From contig OW203763.1 in the NCBI GenBank assembly GCA_934045905.1, positions 40,206,724 through 40,270,723 of the forward strand: 64,000 nucleotides of DNA, in the 5' to 3' direction. Below are positions 10,020-21,440 of the stretch, piece after piece (the first letter of the stretch is position 1; every line of letters begins with the position of its first letter). This DNA comes from Leuctra nigra. Lineage: Eukaryota > Arthropoda > Insecta > Plecoptera > Leuctridae. Made by a program: the position numbers and the translations under genes. The notes under the pieces were generated by a model that did no database searches, had not been told where the DNA came from, and saw only the letters and a program-made list of their open reading frames with translations.

Positions 10020-10518
10020 TAGAGTTGGGTAGTGACTTAACGACAGTAACTAGACTAGTTACCTGTAACTAGTTACTTTCTGGGTAACTTTTGGGGTAAC
10101 TTGCTACTTTTCATCCTCACTAACTTTGTGAGTAACTAAGTTACAATTTTAGAGTTACTGTAACATAATTTTCGTTACTTTTATAGTTACTTTTAGGTGA
10201 AATTTTAATTTGACAAATTTAATATTTTGGTGGAATGTACAGTCTTCTTCAAACTCCCTTTCTATCTCTTGACAGAAAATCCAAATCAAAGTTATATTTT
10301 ATTTTGCATTTAGGTATATCAGACGTACAGTATTGAAAAGTTAAAAAGTAACAATAAAGTAACTTAAAAAGTATCTTTCATTTCTAGGTAACTACTCAGT
10401 TACTTTTCAAATAAAGTTATTTACCAAGTAACTTAGTTCCTTTTGAGATCAGGTAACTTACAGCAACAGAGTAACTATTGGTAGTTCTTTTAACAAGTAA
10501 CTTACCCACTTTACTCTG
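10020..10518. mobile_element. Non-autonomous hAT element with GTAACTAGTTAC repeats
   Basis: Flanked by a perfect 8-bp duplication CCAATCAT (10012-10019 and 10519-10526). Termini TAGAGTTGGGTAGTGACTT and AAGTAACTTACCCACTTTACTCTG are imperfect inverted repeats. The interior is built from GTTAC/GTAAC repeats. No coding sequence. Confidence 0.75.
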
Positions 10519-10526
10519 CCAATCAT

Positions 10527-10872
10527 TTCTTGAAGTGCAGGGAAATCTAGGACCCACATCCTGACTTAGTGTCACATAGCAACTGCAATTTAGTACGTTC
10601 ACGGTTTAATATGTTTGGCGTTATTTGAACCTATTTGAACTTTGTATGACGAATAGTTTTCTTGAACGAGCAGCTTATAACATACAATAATATTATACAA
10701 TAATATGACAAAATGAAAGGCCATACCTTGAGCTCACATAACTCAAATAAGTAATCTTTAACAGTTTATAAGTTGAGAATGAGATAACACAACCAAAAGA
10801 AATACCAGTGGTGTGGATTCATCTTCTTCTCGTGTTGCAGATCTATTATAGCACTTGTCGTATATGGGAATG
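10527..10872. other. Spacer, nothing recognised
   Basis: AT-rich DNA between the hAT element and the large foldback element. No gene or structured repeat seen. Confidence 0.6.
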
Positions 10873-13800
10873 CGCTAACTGCCCTGCTGGAAACTGCCCT
10901 ACTCGAAACTGCCCTACTAAAAACTGCCCTACAAGAAACTGCCCTACTGGGAAATTTTTTGTTTTGACTGTACATGGGAGGGGCTAAATGAGGAGCCAAA
11001 CCAGTGGGAGGAGCCTTAAAACTGCCTTACTGAAAACTGCCCTACTAAAAACTGCCCTACTAGAAACTGCCCTACTAAAACTTCTTGGACGGACTGTACA
11101 TGGGAGGAGTTAAATGAGATAATTTACCCGTAGGGATATTTCGAAAAGGTAAATTCCCATTCTAAGGGAAATTTCCCTCAGAACAAGATTCCCGCCAAAT
11201 TTTCAAACGATTTTGATGAAAGCAAAAGTGTCAATTTTCATCTGTTTGAGCCCGGCAAAAATGTATCGGACCGGTCATTTTACGGTCGATGTTTTGTTAA
11301 TTTTGGTTTTTACGTGTGTTTGCGAGAAAATAAAGAAAATTTTAAAAGAACGGGTTTTCACCTGATTTTCTACGAAAATATATACTTGGAAAATTCTAAA
11401 AAAAATCGACCAGTACCTTGATAGACGCGGAATAATGTGCAGAGTTCGAAGGGTGGCTTTTGGACGGGAAATAAATGAAAATGAGTTAAGTTTCTCACCT
11501 GGAAAAGTCATTAAATAAGATAAACGGCCAAATTCGTGTGAAAATGTGAAATTTTGACAGGTACCCATAGGAAAACAGTTGATCCTAAAGACATTTCCTA
11601 TAGGTACTGTCTATTTACGATGTAATTTAACAAAATTGAGGGATTTGGACGAGTTCTTCGAAGAGAATCAGATCGGAGATCAAGACGATGCACGGCCAGA
11701 AGGGGGTAAGTTGGGATTTTTTCCTCAAAATCGATATTCTGCATCTCCTGTCAAATTTTGGAGTAAAGACATGAATTTCCAGAATCTGACTTGCTTTTCT
11801 TCGTAGACTTCGAATCTGGAGACGGCGATTAGCTAAATAAAAATGGCGGCCGAAAACCCGATGAAAAATTTTATTTTGGCTATTTGGGAGGGAAATGTTG
11901 AGAAAATTTTAAAACGGAGTACCGAGTATGACGAGAGAGGCCGTGGATTTTTTTTTAAATACTAGAAAATTGCAAGGGGTCGTTTTTTTATTTTTTTTTA
12001 TAAAATTTCCTTCTCAAAATTTGGCAAAATTTTTGAGCTCTTGCGTTCATAGACCATTTATTCAGAGAGGTGTATTCATGAAAACATGTTTATTTTGGCT
12101 ATTTGAGATGGAAATGTTGAGAAAATGTGAAAACAGAGAATTGATTATGACGAGAAAATACGTTTTTTTTAAATATAAGAAAATTGCAAGTGGTCGATTA
12201 TTGAAATTTTGTCGAGGAAAATTGAAGGGAATTTGTCAAGGGAAATTTTGTGAAATATTGTGAATATTGTCATGGTATATAGAAAGTAAATAAATGGTTG
12301 GTAAACGCGGAAACTCAAAACTTTTGCCAAATTTTGAGATGATAAATTAAAAAAAAATCGACCCCTTGCAATTTTCTAGTATTTAAAAAAACGCATTATT
12401 CACATACTCCTGAACAACGCATCTCCGATCTGTTGCTCTTCGAGAATCTCGTTCAAATCCCTCAAGTTTGTTAAATTTTATCGTAAATAGCGTCTGTACT
12501 TATCGCAAATGACTTTAGGATCAACTGTTTTCCTATGGGTACTATATAATTTCACGTTTTCACACGAATTTGGCTGATTTTCTAATTTAATGACTTTTCC
12601 AGGTGAGAAACTTCCCTTATTTTCATTCCTTTCCATTCCAAGCCATCCTTCGAACTCTGCACATTATTCCGCGTCTTGCAAGGTACTGGTCGTTTTTTTT
12701 TAAGTTTAAGTATATATTTTCGTAGAAAAACAGGTTCTTTTCAAATTTTCTCAATTTTCTCGCAAACACACGTGAAAACAAAAAAAATACCAAAACATCG
12801 GCCGAAAACGGCCTGCCCGATACTTTTTTGCTGGGGTCGATCCGATAAAAATTGACACTTTTGTTTTTCTGGAAAACATTATGCATAGGCTCTTATAGAC
12901 AATAAATTTGCCGTTCCCACAGACCGACAATCGAGCTTCCGAGCTCTGGTTTCCTCTTTTCGATTCCCTATAGTCCCCTCTATCTGATTACATGGTCAAA
13001 ACAATCGTTTACATTTTGTAAAAGTACCAAATGCGTCAAATGGAGTGGCATCAAACATTAAACTTGCTTTCAGCGATAACCTCATTAAAACGCATCTAGC
13101 TCGGCTTGTGAATGAGATATCTTAAACCTGCTCAGTGCAAATTCTTTGTCGAGGTATAGGTATAGAAAGTGAATAAATAAAAGGTCTGTGCACGCAGACA
13201 GAACGGAAACTCAAATATTTTGCCAAATTTTAAGAAGGAAATTTTTATACAAAATTTCAAAAATCGACCCCTTGCAACTTTCTAGTATTTAAAAAAAATG
13301 TTCTTTCACGTCATAATCGATACACTGTTTTCAAATTTTCTTAACATTTCCCTCCCATAGCCAAAATAAAATTTTGCATCGGGTTTTCGGCCGCCATTTT
13401 TATTTAGCTAATCGCCGTCTCCGGATTCGAAGTCTACGAAGAAAAGCAAGTCAGATTCTGGAAATTCATGTCTTAACTCCAAAATTTGACATAGGATGCA
13501 GAATATCGATTTCGAGGAAAAAATCCCGACTTCCCGAATCCCGAATCCCGACTTCTGGCCGTGCATAGTCTTGATCTCCGATCTGTTTCTCTTCGAAGAA
13601 CTCGTCCAAATCCCTCAATTTTGTTAAATTACATCGTAAATAGACTGTACCTATAGGAAATGTCTTTAGGATCAACTGTTTTCCTATGGGTACCTGTCAA
13701 AATTTCACATTTTCACACGAATTTGGCCGTTTTTCTAATTTAATGACTTTTCTAGGTGAGAAACTTGACTCATTTTCATTTATTTCCCGTCCAAAAGCCA

Positions 13801-14346
13801 CCCTTCGAACTCTGCACATTATTCCGCGTCTATCAAGGTACTGGTCGATTTTTTTCGAATTTTCCAAGTATACATTTTCGTAGAAAATCAGGTAAAAACC
13901 CGTTTTTTTAAATTTTCTTTATTTTCTCGCAAACACACGTGAAAACTAAAATTACCAAAACATCGACCGTAAAATGACCGGTCCGATACATTTTTGCCGG
14001 GCTCAATCAGATGAAAATTTACACTTTTGCTTTCATCAAAATCGTTTGAAAATTTGGCGGGAATCATGTTCTGAGGGAAATTTCTCTTAGAATGGGAATT
14101 TACCTTTTCGAAATATCCCTACGGGTAAATTATCTCATTTAACTCCTCCCATGTACAGTCCGTCCAAGAAGTTTTAGTAGGGCAGTTTCTAGTAGGGCAG
14201 TTTTCAGTAGGGCAGTTATAAGGCTCCTCCCACTAGTTTGGCTCCTCCTTTAGCCCCTCCCATGTACTGTCAAAACAAAAAATTTCCCAGTAGGGCAGTT
14301 TCTAGTAGGGCAGTTTTTAGTAGGGCAGTTTCCAGTAGGGCAGTTA
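10873..14346. mobile_element. 3.5-kb foldback element with AACTGCCCTACT sub-terminal repeats
   Basis: The ends are inverted arrays of a 14-16-bp unit (AACTGCCCTACTRGA), followed by matching blocks such as GTACATGGGAGGGGCTAAAT (about 10970) and its complement at about 14250. The arms extend about 1.1 kb each (10873 to about 12040, and about 13240 to 14346). The strings at 11590-11700 recur inverted at 13550-13670. A further diverged copy of the right-arm sequence lies at 12340-12870 in the same orientation. Short open frames in the arms occur as mirrored copies, have no recognisable domain and are best read as non-coding. No clear target duplication was found. Confidence 0.85.
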
Positions 14347-14800
14347 ACGACGAGCCCCGTTTAACCATGGCAGTGTTAGGAAAGGAGGGAATGGATGTTA
14401 TTAGTCAACCTAGCTTTGAATATACTACCATTTGGACGAATACGTTAAAAGAACAGATAATGAGAAGATGGGATACGGTGAAGAAGAATCATTGAATGTT
14501 ATTTGCTTGGTTTCAAAAAGAAGATTTTGATAAAAAAAAAAACTCTGGAATAGTTCAATAGTAGTCTTTGGTTTAATTTTTATGTTTTTTGTAACCTCTT
14601 TGCAAACATTTTTCTTTGTAACTTCTTTGAAATATGTATGTAAGCCTGTTGGAATGTTTTCAAATGTTTAATTCATTGTTTACCTACCTGTCAAAAATAA
14701 TATTATGTCAAATCCTGAAGAAGCCTGTAGAAAGCAGGCGAAATATTGAGAGAATCAATAAATAATAAAGTTTGTGAAACGTGCAATACAATTTATTGTT
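14347..14800 (+). mobile_element. Possible retroelement 3' end with stem-loop
   Basis: A short frame (14366-14495) runs into the sequence CTGAAGAAGCCTG-loop-CAGGCGAAATATTG at 14715-14746, followed by A-rich AATAAATAATAAAG. The CTGAAGA + 5-bp stem + GAAA arrangement resembles the 3' hairpin or hammerhead-like motif of Penelope-like and related retroelements. GGCGAAATATTG also occurs (reverse strand) in the loop of the element at 38520-38710. No catalytic domain is visible. Confidence 0.35.
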
Positions 14801-15574
14801 AATTTACCTAAAATATTGCTCCCATTGAACAAGCAAAATTTGAAATTGACTGGTCAAACGGTTCCATTTTAAATTTTTAACCAATCAGGATATCTTATTT
14901 AAAAACTTAACAATTTGTATGACAGCTAGATTTTGTGAGTGTACAAAATAACAGATCTAGTGGTAGTGTAATCCAGCGATGGCCTTAACCTGTACTTCTA
15001 TCTATTAAAGTTGAGATTATTGTCAGGGAAGATGTTATTTAATTGATTTGTCAGGTGACACCACTGCAGCTGTTTCTCCCTCCCCTACGGCTGCAGTCGT
15101 TAAGGGAAATGTTTAATTTGAAGAGTATTTGAACTTACCGTGTATGATAATTTGAGCGGTCGGCATGGACAGAGGGGTAATTCCTCTTTAAACTGCGATC
15201 TTGAAGTTAAACTTTGCCAGAATTAGTTATGTCTAGAAAAATATAAGCAAAGAAATAGCTTACTGAACGTTTAAATATGTTCTGTGACTTGATAATGACA
15301 AAAGGGGAAAAGGGAAAGCTACCGGAAGACTGGGAGTTCGGACAAATTGTACTCACAGTTGTTCACAATTAATCCAGGGTTTATTGTAAAACACACGGAT
15401 ATTTTGTAATCACAATTCACTTGGCACTTTGGAATGATTATTTGCATTAATACTGATTCTACTTTAGTACTGGATTCCAAATCCCGACACTCGCTACGAT
15501 CTGTCTTATTACTGATTGTTACAAAAGTAATCACCCCTTCAGTACAGGAAGTAATGGCTACTACTTAGAGAGGC
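14801..15574. other. Spacer, no gene supported
   Basis: Mostly AT-rich DNA with no supported reading frame. A CTGCAGCTG / GGCTGCAG pair near 15065-15092 is too short to call. Confidence 0.5.
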
Positions 15575-15985
15575 TAGAGAGGGTGCACCGCTGTGCGTCG
15601 CACTGAATGAATTCAGGCTGTGCAGCTTGTTTTAAAGCCTCAAAGTCGTAAAATCAAAACTATAAAATCTAGTTCAAATATCTGATGTATATTGGCGCCA
15701 CACGCCCAAAGCTGCTCTAACTTAGGGTGAGGTTCAAAATAGGAGCTGGTTGGGCGTTGACGTCACCATAGGATTTACGGGTTAAATCAAACTTGCCGCG
15801 TCAACAAACGAGCTCAAACCAGTACCCATAATACTCAAGTTCAAGAGGTCGGGCGTTGTGATTACTCTATTTTCATTCATTCGACAACGATTCGACTCAA
15901 GGTCACGCCCAGGTGTTACGTCACAATGTTAAAAGGATAGGGAAACTGGGCGACCTGATTATAAATCGGTATGCACCCTTAGTTC
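15575..15985. mobile_element. Weak inverted-repeat element, AGGGTGCACC ends
   Basis: GAGAGGGTGCACCGCT near 15577 is answered by AATCGGTATGCACCCTTAG near 15968. Inner sequence is GC-richer than the flanks and lacks an open frame. Termini are imperfect and no convincing duplication is seen. Confidence 0.4.
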
Positions 15986-16327
15986 ACATTCCACAAGTAG
16001 GAGACTTGAAGTTGATTCAACAGCTAACTACTATACCGACTAGGTATTGGCATCTAGCCAATCACAAAGAGAATCTTTCATTCAAACATTAATTTCCTTT
16101 AGTTAACTAAAACAATTCTTAAACTTCAAGTTACATTCTAAAACTAGGCTCCCTGGCCTTGATAAATATATATAATACAACAGTATCATTCTTTGTACTC
16201 CTATTGTAAACCTGAGTTACAAAAGTATCTAATATTTAAACGACACATTGTTCTAGTTGAGATTGCACTGACTGTACTCAATAAATATTACCTGAATCAT
16301 AATTACAATGAATAATCCCTCATCTTA

Positions 16328-16680
16328 AGCTGCGTTTACAGTCCGTTCGTGCAACGGTTGCTTGCAGCCGGCAACGCGTATTGACCAATCAGAAGCCAAG
16401 GCCACCCGTGTCGCAGCGACGCGGCGACGCGACACAAAAGATGGGCATGGTTCATCTTTTTCGGTTGCGGCTAGAGATTATAACTGCTGTGATCGCTGAT
16501 ATTTCTTGTTTTCTTGTATTTTACAAGCAATATACCACAAGAAGAGTATTTATATAAACATTTGTTATATTATGTAGAGCTAATGATTTATTTTCTCTTC
16601 TTTAAAATTCAACCTTGCATCGATTCTGTGCATGTTGCTTCTAGCAGCAACCGTTGCTCTGGCGGACTGTAAACGCAGCT
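16328..16680. mobile_element. MITE, PIF/Harbinger-like, TTA target site
   Basis: 353 bp bounded by AGCTGCGTTTACAGTCCG and CGGACTGTAAACGCAGCT, with TTA on both sides (16325-16327, 16681-16683). A 3-bp TWA duplication with GC-rich TIRs is characteristic of PIF/Harbinger-derived MITEs. Inner edges CAACGGTTGCTTGCAGC and GCAGCAACCGTTGC extend the inverted repeat. No coding sequence. Confidence 0.85.
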
Positions 16681-17986
16681 TTAGACAACCTGATACTGTA
16701 AGATCTTATTACTTAATAGTTAATTAATTAAGCAAAGCAGAAGGCTGAAAGAATTCCAATAATATGAAGCTCCCATTGACAGAATAATGGCTGGCTCTAT
16801 TGGCACGGCAGCCGTGCCCGCAAGGGGTTCATATTCTATTTACACCAGAGTAGCCGTGTGGCATGAAGGCGTATTCTATTGGCACCAGAGTACACCAGAG
16901 CACGGTCGCCGTGTGCGCAAGAAGGCGTATGCTATTGACACCAGAATCCACCAGAGTTCACTCCAAGATGGCCGTCCTCTGAACAGCTGTTTTCCGGAGC
17001 CTATTTAGACTTTTTAAACTAATGCAGAAGGATCGTGACGTTTTGAAAAGTGTAGGAACTGAACAATAATCAATACAATTAGGCCAGAGTCATACGTCAC
17101 GACCTCAAACTTCGATCTAAACGCATCTGTGCAGCTAAATGACTTCACTTACGCTCACGGTTTTACTTCTGGTGTAAATAGAATAGGACTTCATAGGAAC
17201 ACGGCAGCCGTTTGCGCAAGGAGTTCAAATTCTATTGCCACCAGAGTACACCAGAGTTCACTTCACTCCAAGATGGCCGTCCTCTGAACAGCTGTTTTCC
17301 GGAGCCTATTTAGACTTTTTATACTAATGCAGAAGGATCGTGACGTTTTGAAAAGTATTGGAACTGATCAATAATAATTACAATTAGGTCAGGGTCATAC
17401 GTCACGACCTCAAACTTCGATCTAAACGCATCTGTGCAGCTAAATGACTTCACTTACGCGCACGGTTTTACTTCTGGTGTAAATAGAATAGGAATTAATA
17501 GGAACACGGCAGCCGTTTGCGCAAGGGGTTCAAATTCTATTGCCACCAGAGTACACCAGAGTTCACTCCAAGATGGCCGTCCTCTGAACAGCTGTTTTCC
17601 AGAGCCTATTTAGACTTTTTATACTAATGCAGAAGGATCGTGACAGTACAATATGTTCTGACATTTTACTATACTGAGAATCGTGGAGTTATAAAGAGGA
17701 CTGGGAACATTTATTATCTAATAAAATTTCAGCTATGGGTATGATAGCTCCAGTAAAATATCTTTGACGTCTAGATGCACTGATACGTGTCAGCCATTAC
17801 ACACTGGCAGCTAGAAGTACAACTTCACATTGCGCGCGCATGAGTTAACTGGGCAGACGAAGGAAAAAAACTCTCTATGGGTAGACAAATTCCAACGTGC
17901 GAAAATTAAAGCTGGGCAACCTAAAAAAAATAGCTCTATGGTTAGGCAGAATTCAAACTTGTGAAAATGTCAAAATAAAAAATTTC

Positions 17987-18060
17987 GTCCCCGACCAGAT
18001 TCGAACCGGTGTACCCTTACACCGCAGGCAAACGCCTTACCGCCTGAGCTACAAAGCTGC
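17987..18060 (-). pseudogene. tRNA-like sequence (Arg-type anticodon position GCG)
   Basis: The minus strand shows an A-box-like TAGCTCAGGCGGTAAGG, an anticodon-arm-like TTTGC-CTGCGGT-GTAAG, and a T arm ACCGG-TTCGAAT-CTGGT with a B box. The 5' acceptor strand (GCAGCTT) does not pair with the 3' side (CGGGGAC) and the D stem is poor, so it is a tRNA-derived relic, or the head of a SINE, rather than a working tRNA. Confidence 0.55.
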
Positions 18061-19012
18061 TCATGCCGAGGTGCGTTAAAAACTGCTACATAAAATTACA
18101 CACAGGCAGGCGTTGCTTACGCGCATCCTACTGCGCAATGTGCCGGTTGTCCCTTTAGCTGCCAATCATTACACGTATGAACATGATTCCACTTTGAACA
18201 TGATTCCACTTCCCCCTATAGCATAGGAGGAAGTGGATATACTACGTCACGACCTGAGTGCGGATATGACCGGTCCAAGTAGCCCCAATAGCCGGCTATT
18301 GATGCAAATTAAAAGACCTTGTGTTTTATGTCTACTTAAGTTGCAATATGGTTTCACTAGTATTTGTACTACGTGGCTGACCTAATTGCAATCAATTATT
18401 AATCAGTTCCTATTCTTTTTAAACAGTCACGACTCTTCTACATTAATTTAAGTCTAAATGGGCTCCGGAAAACAGCTGTTAAGAGGACGGCCATCTTGGA
18501 GTGAACTCTGGTGTACTCTGGTGGCAATAGAATTTGAACCCCTTGCGCAAACGGCTGCCGTGTTCCTATGAATTCCTATTCTATTTACACCAGAAGTAAA
18601 ACAGTGCGCGTAAGTGAAGTCATTTAGCTGCACAGATGCGTTTAGAACGAAGTTTGGGGTCGTGACGTATGACCCTGGCCTAATTGTATTGATTATTGAT
18701 CAGTTCCTACACTTTTCAAAACGTCACGATCCTTCTGCATTAATATAAAAAGTCTAAATAGGCTCCGGAAAACAGCTGTTCAGAGGACGGCCATCTTGTA
18801 GTGAACTCTGGTGTACTCTGGTGGCAATAGAATTTGAACCCCTTGCGCAAACAGCCGCCGTGACTAGACCTTGAACGCTAGAAGGCAATGTTTTACGAAG
18901 TGAAAACTAGTATTAAAATTGTATGACGCATTTAATCTTATATTAAACAATAAAATACATGTCAAATGACCAGTAGATTGTAAATAAAGTTAATTACAGA
19001 AGTAAAAAAGAT

Positions 19013-19083
19013 AATCCCTGACGGGGAATCGAACCCCGATCGTCTGTGCCCTAAGCCAATGGGCTAACCAACCGGCTATTGTT
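19013..19083 (-). pseudogene. tRNA-like sequence, degenerate
   Basis: Minus strand: TAGCCGGTTGGTTAGCCCA resembles a D arm / A box, and CGGGG-TTCGATT-CCCCG is a perfect 5-bp T arm with B box. The anticodon arm is not regular and the acceptor stem does not close. It lies inside the right arm of the foldback element. Confidence 0.5.
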
Positions 19084-19501
19084 GCCACTGAGGAATCGTT
19101 GCACTCTAGAATTTGAACTAGGTATCTTATGTGTTCGCAGCTCACTTGCACGGTCTACTACCGTGTCGTGTTCATAATACAAAGCCGTTTCCACACACGG
19201 TTTTACTCTGGTGTAAATAGCATACGCCTTCTTGCGCGCACGGCGAACTCTGGTGTAAATAGCATACGCCTTCTTGGCTACACGGCGAACTTCTGGTGTA
19301 AATAGAATTTGAACCCCTTGCGGGCACGGCCGCCGTGTGAATAGACACGCCGCAGAATAATATCATGATAAAAGAACTAATAAATGGTCACTTGTTTACA
19401 GTAGAACGGTTTGACCTGGGCAGTGCAGGCAAAAGCGCAAATAAAACACAAACAGAGTAAGTGCCGACCCTCGCTACGCTATAAATTAAAAAAAAATGTA
19501 A

Positions 19502-20352
19502 GGAGGGACTAACCTGTAACTTTTAGATTTTTCACATATTTTCAAATTTATTTTTAATTTGTATTATCATTGATATATAAATGTCTTTTAATTAAATGTT
19601 TCCAAAATTTAAAAAAAAAAATTTTCCCATAAAAAAATATTTAGTGTTATTATGCAACGAGGCGATTTTCAACAATTTGTAACAATTTCGAGTATATTCA
19701 ATAAAATTTTGAATTTCAAAATCTTGTGAATACTGCTGATTTATTATGGAGTAAGAATAAACTAAAAATTTTGAGACAAATAATTTTTTTAATTTTTTTT
19801 ATGCATATATATTGTCAGGCTTTAGAGGGGTTTTTCTCCATTACCTGTTTTTACACAAAAGTATGATTTATTTTTTATCCTACTTCTACAAATCTTGTCC
19901 AAATTACCTACTTGATTTTTTTGTTAAGGAAAAAGGGGGGCTCTGTTAAGGAATGTACATATCACTTTCTTGATTAGCAGACAATTCAGAAAAAAATAAA
20001 CAATTGCCTTCATTTTAGAGAAAATCATGCTGAAAAAAATATCACGGTGTAAATAAAATCATAATTTGAAAACAAATTTGAATATTTAAAAAGTGATATG
20101 TACAGTCCCACTACTATAAGTCAGCTACATTTTAGTGGAAAAAAAACTGTTAAAAAACTTAGATTTTTGGAGTTGCACGAAATATAAATTGCATTGTTGT
20201 AAAATGAGTAATTGTTAAATATTTACGTCAATTGTTAAAAAAAAATATATATATATATATATTTAGTTTTGGCAGTATGTCTACATATGTGCCAAATTTG
20301 AAGTCAATAAAATAATTATCTACAAAGATAGAAGTTACAGGTTAGTCCCCCA
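19502..20352. mobile_element. Inverted-repeat element, GGGACTAACCTGTAACTT ends
   Basis: AGGAGGGACTAACCTGTAACTTTTAGATTT at the left is matched by the inverse of AAAGATAGAAGTTACAGGTTAGTCCCCC at the right. The AT-rich interior has several partial self-complementary blocks (for example, GTGATATGTACAGTCCC near 20093 and GGAATGTACATATCAC near 19951). No coding sequence; superfamily not determined. Confidence 0.65.
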
Positions 20353-21440
20353 TGAAACATTAAAATACTATATTGTTTAAAAAATTCAACTAGGTAAGTA
20401 AAACACCACACAATGTTGTTCTTTCCTGTCATCCTGGTGGTAAGGTGGGGGGCAAGCGCCATTACCCTTTCCCTCCACCTCCCAGCGCTCATCTCGCCCA
20501 GACTCCCATAATTTTTTGTGGTTTCACTATCAATGTGAGAATTAGATTAGTTTTATAAAGTTTTACTAACACACCCTTTCAGACCCAGTCAAAAAATTAT
20601 TTTGGTAGATTTTTGGAAAGTGTGATTTGGCCCCACCAAATTTGCACCAACCATGTTGGCTTCTTCTTTCTTGGAGCTCTTTCTTCACCATGTCCATCTT
20701 CATAATTTTTCTTTGTTACCTATAGACTACCTAATGCGCCAAGCTTTTTTTTTTTTTGATTGATTGTAAATTAATATCTTTTTTTGTTTTTAAATTCTTG
20801 TAGTTTATTTAATATTGAATGTTGAATTATTTACATTTTATTTTGTAAGAATTATTACGATCTTTTTCAGAGTCTACTTTGATTAATATTCATGTCATTT
20901 TTTATTTATTGTACCTACCCAATTTGTAATTTCTTGGTACCTAATTTAATGGCAAATTTGGGCACAACGCTAGCTTTTTAATGTTGTGGCTTGGCGGAAG
21001 TAGCTTGGCGACATTATTTTACGAATTTTCAGTGCGAAATTGTTTTAATTTGTTTCTTGCCTGCCCCCCCAGCAAACACAAGAGTGCACGCCTTGTATCA
21101 TTATTGTACCTTCATGCGGTGTTGTATTTGTGTTGTACAGAAGTTACTGGGCCGGCAAAATCATGTCCCGAAAATATGCACATTTTCCATCATGTACAGC
21201 GTGCACCAACCCAGTTGCGGACCAGCATCTTTCTTGCACAAAACCAACTGCCATGGAAAGATACCTCGCCGTCAACTTACTTGCACTAATCTTGCAGCCA
21301 TGAAAGGCACACTTCCAACACCAGACGTGCAGCGTCCGTGCGGATTGCGTGCACAAATGCGCTAACGAAACGGTATCTTTCTTGCACTTGCTCTTTCGCA
21401 TGTAAAACGCTAGTTCCAAAATTAACTACGGGGATCGCTA
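20353..21440. other. Spacer, no gene supported
   Basis: 20425-20500 resembles the GC-rich repeat at 3700-3775. Overlapping frames at 20981-21365 on both strands show no recognisable domain, splice context or codon bias and are not called. Confidence 0.5.

Larger units (their letters stand above)
16786..19345. mobile_element. Foldback element of ~300-bp tandem units around a tRNA-containing centre
   Basis: The left arm carries three direct units (AAGATGGCCGTCCTCTGAAC at about 16966, 17270 and 17569; periods 304 and 299 bp). The right arm carries the same unit inverted (about 18485 and 18785). The outer edges CACGGCAGCCGTGCCCGCAA and TTGCGGGCACGGCCGCCGTG are inverted repeats. Units contain GCGCAAGGGGTTCAAATTCT, CACCAGAGTACACCAGAGTT and a TACGTCACGACC block. 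The central part (17650-18400) and a segment near 19013-19083 hold tRNA-like sequences. Confidence 0.85.

Noticed and set aside
11275..13883. Mirrored frames (beginning MGTCQNFTF and MILKTFPIG) in both arms of the foldback
   Set aside because: They recur because the arms are copies; they are short, have no known domain, and differ by stops between arms.
17987..18060. Functional tRNA-Arg gene
   Set aside because: Acceptor stem does not pair and D stem is poor; the GCG anticodon is not normally used in eukaryotes.
20981..21419. Overlapping frames of 91-124 codons on both strands
   Set aside because: Three frames overlap over the same DNA, none shows a domain, signal or codon preference.
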